From Kosakonia sacchari (GTDB taxonomy: Bacteria > Pseudomonadota > Gammaproteobacteria > Enterobacterales > Enterobacteriaceae), in the NCBI GenBank assembly GCA_900109485.1, contig FOAY01000003.1, positions 366,816-430,815 on the forward strand: a stretch of DNA of 64,000 nucleotides, in the 5' to 3' direction. Made by a program: the position numbers and the translations under genes. Below are positions 60,301-64,000 of the stretch, in pieces; position 1 is the first letter of the stretch, and every line of letters starts with the position of its first letter. The notes beneath the pieces are model-generated. The model had not been told where the DNA came from and ran no database searches. It was given only the letters and a program-made list of their open reading frames with translations.

Positions 60301-63300
60301 CTGAATGCGGACACCCTCACCACCACCAGTGGTTCGCGCACGCTGAGCGGCGGCGATTTCACACTGAACGCCGGGCAACTGTCCACGCAGGGCACTTTAC
60401 AGGGCGGGCAGGTCAGCGTCACGGCAGATGACTGGACGCTCAGTGGCACGTTGCTGAGCCAGGGCAATTTAACGGCAACTGTCGGCAACACCCTGAACCT
60501 GCCGGGCGCACTGCAAAGCCAGGGGGCGATGACGCTCGTCGCGCAGACGCTGAACAATGACGGCCAGGTGTTAAGCGCCGGGGATATCACCCTGCACGGG
60601 CAGCAATTCACCAATAACGGCACCGTACAGGGCAACACGCTGACGGCGCACGAAGCGAGCATCACTAACCCCGGTACACTCACCGGGCTTAACAGCCTGA
60701 CGCTGGATAACCGCCAGGCAACTGCGGCATTGCAGGCGCGGATGGCGATGGCAACGCCGCAACTGGCGCTGATCAATAGCGGTTCGCTGCTGTCGCAGGG
60801 CGCGCTGGATATCACCGCCGGTACGGTGAATAACACCGGCATCTGGCAGGGCAACAGCATCCTGCTGGCGGCGCAGTCGCTGGATAACAGCGGTGCCGTG
60901 CAGAGTGCCGGGGCGCTGAACTTCCGGCTTACCGGCGACCTGAATTCCGCCGCAGGCAGCAAAATGACTGCCATGGGCACGGCTGCGCTGCAGGCCTTAT
61001 CGCTGACGAACAACGGGCTGTGGGCAGCGAAAAACCTGACGCTTAGCGGCGGGACGCTGAATAACAGCGGAGCCATCAGCGGCAGCGACGGCCTGACTGC
61101 CACGCTGAACGGGGATATCACCCAGCAGAGCGGCGGCTCGCTTGCCAGTAACGGGGCGCTGAACCTGTCGGCGGCGTCGCTCGATAATGCCGGTAACGTA
61201 CAGGGCGGCGATGTCACGCTTGCCGCCGCGACGCTGACCAACCGCAGCGGCGCGCAGGCGTTAAGCGCGGGCACGCTGACCCTGACCACGCCGCAACTGC
61301 TTAACGACGGGCTGCTGCAGGGGGCGGGTGAAACCCGTGTTGATGCGACCGCACAGGCGCTCAACGAGGGCAAGCTGCTCTCCGGCGGGCAACTGACGCT
61401 CACCACACCGCAGTACAGCGGCGCGGGCTGGTTACAGGCCAGCAACCTGATGCTGAATGCGACAAACAACAACGGCAGCGGCACGCTGCTGGCCGGGCAG
61501 ATGACCCTCACTGGCGATACCTTCACCAATCAGGGGATGACACAGGCAGATAACCTGACGCTGAATTATCGCCAGCTCACCAATAACGGCACACTGCTTG
61601 GCACAAACCAACTGACGCTGAACGCCACGCAGGTGAATCAGTCCGCCAGCGGCAAGCTGTTCAGCGGCGGCGATCTGTTTGTCGGCGCGACCGGGCTGGA
61701 CGCGCTGGGGCAGGTGGTGGCGCTCGGTAATCTGACGCTGCAACTGACCAATGCTTTTACTGGCAAAACCACGCTGGCGGCGGGCAAAACCCTGACTGTT
61801 TCCAGCAACGGGGCGATCGATAACCAGAGCGTGATGCAGGGCCAGGCGGTGAATCTCAGCGCGGGCGGCCAGTTGACCAACAACGGGCAAATCACCACCG
61901 GTAGCGCGGCCAGCACCTTAAGCGGCAGCAATATTGTGCTGAACGGCAACAGCGCGATTCAGGGCGGCGGCGATGTGGCGCTGGTGAGCCGGGGAGGAAT
62001 TACGGCGAACGGCTTTGCCGGGACGCTCGGTAGCCTGACGCTGAACGCGCCGGGCGCCATTATCAACACCGCGCTGCTGTATGCGGCAAACAACCTGGCG
62101 CTGTATGCCAACAGCATCACCAACCAGCGCGGCGATATGCTGGCGGGTAACAATCTGGTGCTGCAACGGGACGCGGCGGGGAATGCCAACAGCGAGGTGA
62201 TCAACACCTCCGGCAGTATTGAAACGCGAAATGGCGATATCACCATTAAGACCGGGCATCTGCTGAATCAGCGGGATGGTTTAACAGTAAATACGGTAAA
62301 AACTACGGCCCAGGTCATTCCAGGGGTCGGTGATCCTACCTTGAGCGTACATTATTCACTGCTTCCTACGGGAAGTTATGGGTACTACACGGTTAAAAAT
62401 GCTGTGGAAGGCAACAACTGTGCAGGAGCTGATGGTGGGTGTTCTGTATGGATAGAAACGACTTATCACTATGCGCCGTTCGAAGGATATGACACCCAAA
62501 AATTTGTTTTAAGTGAAACCCGGACGGATGTCAGCAGTAGTGGCGGAAGCGCACGTATCGCGTCAGGCCGGAATGCGGTGATTTCGGCAGGTGTGCTGGA
62601 CAATAAAGCCAGCGATATACTCAGCGCGAATAATTTGTTATTGCAGGGGACGCAGCTTAATAACCAGAGCTGGCAAAACAGCACCTCTGCAGACGTTCTT
62701 GTTTACAAATATGGGACGGGGAACCAGGTTACTTATGCGGAAGATGCGATTCCGGATGGCGGCTTAAAGAATAAAAACGATAAATATCAACAATATGTAC
62801 AAGACATCGCTTATACCCTGACCGGGCACGAAATACAGACAACACAGGGCCAGCTTTACCGTGCGGTGATTCAGGCTGGTGGTAATGTTAGCGCGAATTT
62901 CAGCAACAATATCAGTAATACCAACACCACGGCTCACACCGGTGGTGTTACAGGAACCATCATTGCCCCGTCACTGAATACCCTGAGCAATCAGGGTATC
63001 GGCGGTAGCGTGGCGAAACAGGCGCTGGCCGCAGGGCCGGTCGCGGTGAATTCCCCGCAGTGGCAGGATCAACTGCAAAATGCGCTGCAACAGATTAACG
63101 GCGGCAGCGGGCTTGATAACGGCGCGGCGCTGGCAACGCCGGGCAGCCAGCAGAAAGGCAATGCCAGCCTGGGCAATAGCGGCAGCCTGGCCAGCGCAGG
63201 CGTGACCACGGCAGCGCTGAAAAACACCGGCACGACACCGCAGCAGGGCAAAACCGTCGATACCAGCGCTTACCCGCTGCCGACCGGCAATAGCGGTTAT

Positions 63301-64000
63301 TTTGTGGTCACGGATAACCCGAAAAGCCCTTATCTCATCACCGTAAACCCGAAACTCGACGGCCTGGGGCAGTTGGATCCGGCACTGTTTGGCGATCTGA
63401 ATAAGCTACTTGGCATCACCCCGGCCGCCGCGCCGCGTGAAACCAATCCGACGTATACCAACGAGACGCAGTTCCTCGGTTCGTCGTATATGTTAGGCCG
63501 CCTCAACCTGAACCCCGATTATGACTACCGGTTCCTCGGCGATGCGGCGTTCGACACGCGCTATGTCAGCAATGCGCTGCTGAACCAGACCGGCAGCCGC
63601 TACCTGAACGGTATGGGTTCCGATCTTGCGCAAATGCAGTATCTGATGGATAACGCCGCCAGCGCGCAGCAGTCGCTTGGGCTGTCGTTCGGCGTGGCGC
63701 TCACCGCGGATCAAATCGCTTCCCTCGACCACAGTATTTTGTGGTGGGAGAGTGCGACGATTAACGGCGAGACGGTGATGATCCCCAAACTTTACCTGTC
63801 GCCGAAAGACGTCGCGGTGAACAACGGCAGCGTGATCGCCGGGAACAACGTCAGCCTTGACGGTGGCAACGTCACCAACATCGGCAGCACGCTGCTGGCG
63901 CGTAACGATCTCAGCGTCAACAGCAGCGGGCAGATAACCAACAGCAATGATGCGCTGCTGAAAGCGGGCGGCAACGTTGATCTCAGCGCCATTGGCGATA
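57337..64000 (+). CDS. CdiA/filamentous-haemagglutinin-type exoprotein (partial, runs off the window)
   Basis: An open frame of about 2,221 codons starts at ATG 57337 and has no stop before the window end. After a long signal peptide (to about residue 33) comes the TPS secretion domain with NPNL at 99-102 and NPYG at 140-143 plus CNGCGF (Cys146, Cys149). From about 270 to 1640 there are FHA-1 type repeats of some 20-24 residues built on LxNxGxLxGxxLxL. Residues about 1649-1870 are non-repetitive, more AT-rich, and carry a Cys1695/Cys1702 pair; this is where CdiA proteins have their receptor-binding domain. A Tyr/Pro-rich YP-like segment (about 1978-2160, with ILWWES and PKLYLSPKD) follows, then new repeats begin (FHA-2). 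This order is that of CdiA contact-dependent inhibition toxins. The toxic C-terminus and the immunity gene would lie beyond 64,000, so the toxin claim remains inference; an adhesin without toxin is the alternative. Confidence 0.92.
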   Translation, partial: MKTDKPVRFSQRAISWLIISLLVWQPVAPAFAAAITPTGGTSMDKAGNGVPVVNIATPNGAGISHNQFHDYNVGSEGLILNNATGQLTQTQLGGLIQNNPNLRAGQEAKGIINEVTGGSRSQLQGYTEVAGKAANVMVANPYGITCNGCGFINTPNATLTTGKPQFDKAGNLSALEVTKGTITVEGQGLNASGSDALALISRATEVNAAIHAKDLTVTTGANRVDASGKATAIAGEGAAPVVAVDTGALGGMYANRIHLVSTEKGVGVNLGNLTARQGDITLDANGKMVVKESIAGGALMAKGDSVTLSGSHKAGGDIAVTAAQDVALNHATLAADGKLTLSGAGNTTLVDSSLTSGGEMSLGGKQLTSDASTQANAAGNTTLKAQTLTQQGTLVAGGDMTILADSATLDGTQAAKGTLSVEAKNLRHGGKSAATRITLSAPESLTNSGTLVADTLDLGSTHISNSGLLQGTQALNLHTGLLDNLVGGTLYSAKDLTLAIPQLNNGGLITTDGDLYLHGDALTSDGELNGVNLFSDYHSLSNNGRLLADGQLTLAADSIRNNGLVAANTTGVTADILDNAGTLQGNDALTLQTQNTRNSGMLAGGNALDLSGQALINSGLLAAKSLTLNSSDITNSGTLQGTSLLTATGSTLTNQQNGLLLSNGAVTLKNDHLNNAGQMQGGTLDLATGEWLNSGTALGQNGLNATVSGTLDNQGSVVSLQAMTLNADNSNSGTLMAKVLALHGDLRNSGLIQGTDGLNWQGTSFTGTADGQMLSGGSLTLQGSTLDNQGRMQGRNLTATADSWRNGGTVQAQDSLNATLGRSLDNQGQMLSQGGAAISAAQLTNDGKLAAKDLTVTAPDIASNGILQGNSSLTIATQHLFNGGNGQLVSGSGLNLNLDSFNNQGLLYVQDGLTLTGNTLINGGSLETGALDVTAGSLDNSGTLLAHNHATLQADQLTNSGNLIADTLALTGSRITNNGLMQGTHGLTLNADTLTTTSGSRTLSGGDFTLNAGQLSTQGTLQGGQVSVTADDWTLSGTLLSQGNLTATVGNTLNLPGALQSQGAMTLVAQTLNNDGQVLSAGDITLHGQQFTNNGTVQGNTLTAHEASITNPGTLTGLNSLTLDNRQATAALQARMAMATPQLALINSGSLLSQGALDITAGTVNNTGIWQGNSILLAAQSLDNSGAVQSAGALNFRLTGDLNSAAGSKMTAMGTAALQALSLTNNGLWAAKNLTLSGGTLNNSGAISGSDGLTATLNGDITQQSGGSLASNGALNLSAASLDNAGNVQGGDVTLAAATLTNRSGAQALSAGTLTLTTPQLLNDGLLQGAGETRVDATAQALNEGKLLSGGQLTLTTPQYSGAGWLQASNLMLNATNNNGSGTLLAGQMTLTGDTFTNQGMTQADNLTLNYRQLTNNGTLLGTNQLTLNATQVNQSASGKLFSGGDLFVGATGLDALGQVVALGNLTLQLTNAFTGKTTLAAGKTLTVSSNGAIDNQSVMQGQAVNLSAGGQLTNNGQITTGSAASTLSGSNIVLNGNSAIQGGGDVALVSRGGITANGFAGTLGSLTLNAPGAIINTALLYAANNLALYANSITNQRGDMLAGNNLVLQRDAAGNANSEVINTSGSIETRNGDITIKTGHLLNQRDGLTVNTVKTTAQVIPGVGDPTLSVHYSLLPTGSYGYYTVKNAVEGNNCAGADGGCSVWIETTYHYAPFEGYDTQKFVLSETRTDVSSSGGSARIASGRNAVISAGVLDNKASDILSANNLLLQGTQLNNQSWQNSTSADVLVYKYGTGNQVTYAEDAIPDGGLKNKNDKYQQYVQDIAYTLTGHEIQTTQGQLYRAVIQAGGNVSANFSNNISNTNTTAHTGGVTGTIIAPSLNTLSNQGIGGSVAKQALAAGPVAVNSPQWQDQLQNALQQINGGSGLDNGAALATPGSQQKGNASLGNSGSLASAGVTTAALKNTGTTPQQGKTVDTSAYPLPTGNSGYFVVTDNPKSPYLITVNPKLDGLGQLDPALFGDLNKLLGITPAAAPRETNPTYTNETQFLGSSYMLGRLNLNPDYDYRFLGDAAFDTRYVSNALLNQTGSRYLNGMGSDLAQMQYLMDNAASAQQSLGLSFGVALTADQIASLDHSILWWESATINGETVMIPKLYLSPKDVAVNNGSVIAGNNVSLDGGNVTNIGSTLLARNDLSVNSSGQITNSNDALLKAGGNVDLSAIGD

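Noticed and set aside
60045-61529. Long minus-strand frames opposite the exoprotein repeats (up to 494 codons)
   Set aside because: They are rich in Ser, Leu, Pro and Val and follow the repeat period of the sense gene, as expected from antisense reading of repeated Asn/Gly codons.

Overview
The window is a chromosomal segment of a member of the Enterobacteriaceae. From position 1 to about 47,500, and again at a tRNA-Ser gene at 49,556, gene order follows the E. coli K-12 region from mukF to serT almost gene for gene. Proteins such as MukB, OmpF, OmpA, PyrD and RlmKL are close to their E. coli counterparts, but GC-rich codon use, an extra OppA-like gene before serT, and the lack of the elf fimbrial operon, yccT and the hya operon point away from Escherichia. 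It looks like the Enterobacter/Kosakonia/Klebsiella side of the family; I cannot name the genus from sequence alone.

Layout. 1-5,175: the mukFEB condensin operon. 5,300-8,563: cell-wall and detoxification genes (ldtD, mepK, gloC). 8,609-14,459 (mostly minus strand): aspC, ompF, asnS and pncB, with recognisable OmpR, SOS-independent and NadR control sites. 14,724-17,336: pepN. 17,351-21,669: a BIME repeat and the ssuEADCB alkanesulfonate operon, in which ssuD carries a one-base frameshift. 21,807-28,871: pyrD with its nucleotide-sensitive leader, zapC, ycbX, rlmKL and uup. 28,885-32,774: pqiABC and the short gene rmf. 32,844-38,668: fabA with FabR and FadR sites, lonH, matP, ompA, sulA with a LexA box, and tfoX/sxy. 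38,662-47,512: yccS, yccF, helD, mgsA, yccU, hspQ, rlmI, acyP, tusE and yccA.

From 47,700 on the content is accessory. It holds an orphan OppA-type binding protein, serT with its own promoter and terminator, a divergent cluster (DJ-1/AraC regulator versus a secreted alpha/beta hydrolase and an FMN azoreductase-like enzyme), a chemoreceptor gene with a textbook sigma-28 promoter, an uncharacterised lipoprotein, and a two-partner secretion pair. The pair consists of a CdiB/ShlB-type transporter (55,643-57,325) and a very large CdiA/filamentous-haemagglutinin-type exoprotein. The latter starts at 57,337 and is still open at the window end after about 2,221 codons. Its TPS domain, FHA-1 repeats, a compositionally distinct central module and a YP-like region lie inside the window; any toxin C-terminus and immunity gene lie beyond it.

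Themes: much of the core part concerns chromosome organisation and division (MukBEF, MatP, ZapC, SulA), envelope maintenance (LdtD/MepK, PqiABC, OmpA/OmpF, FabA) and Lon-linked proteolysis (LonH, HspQ, and SulA as a Lon substrate). The most interesting accessory system is the CDI-like locus, followed by the regulator/hydrolase/azoreductase cluster. No insertion sequence, CRISPR array or integrase was recognised.
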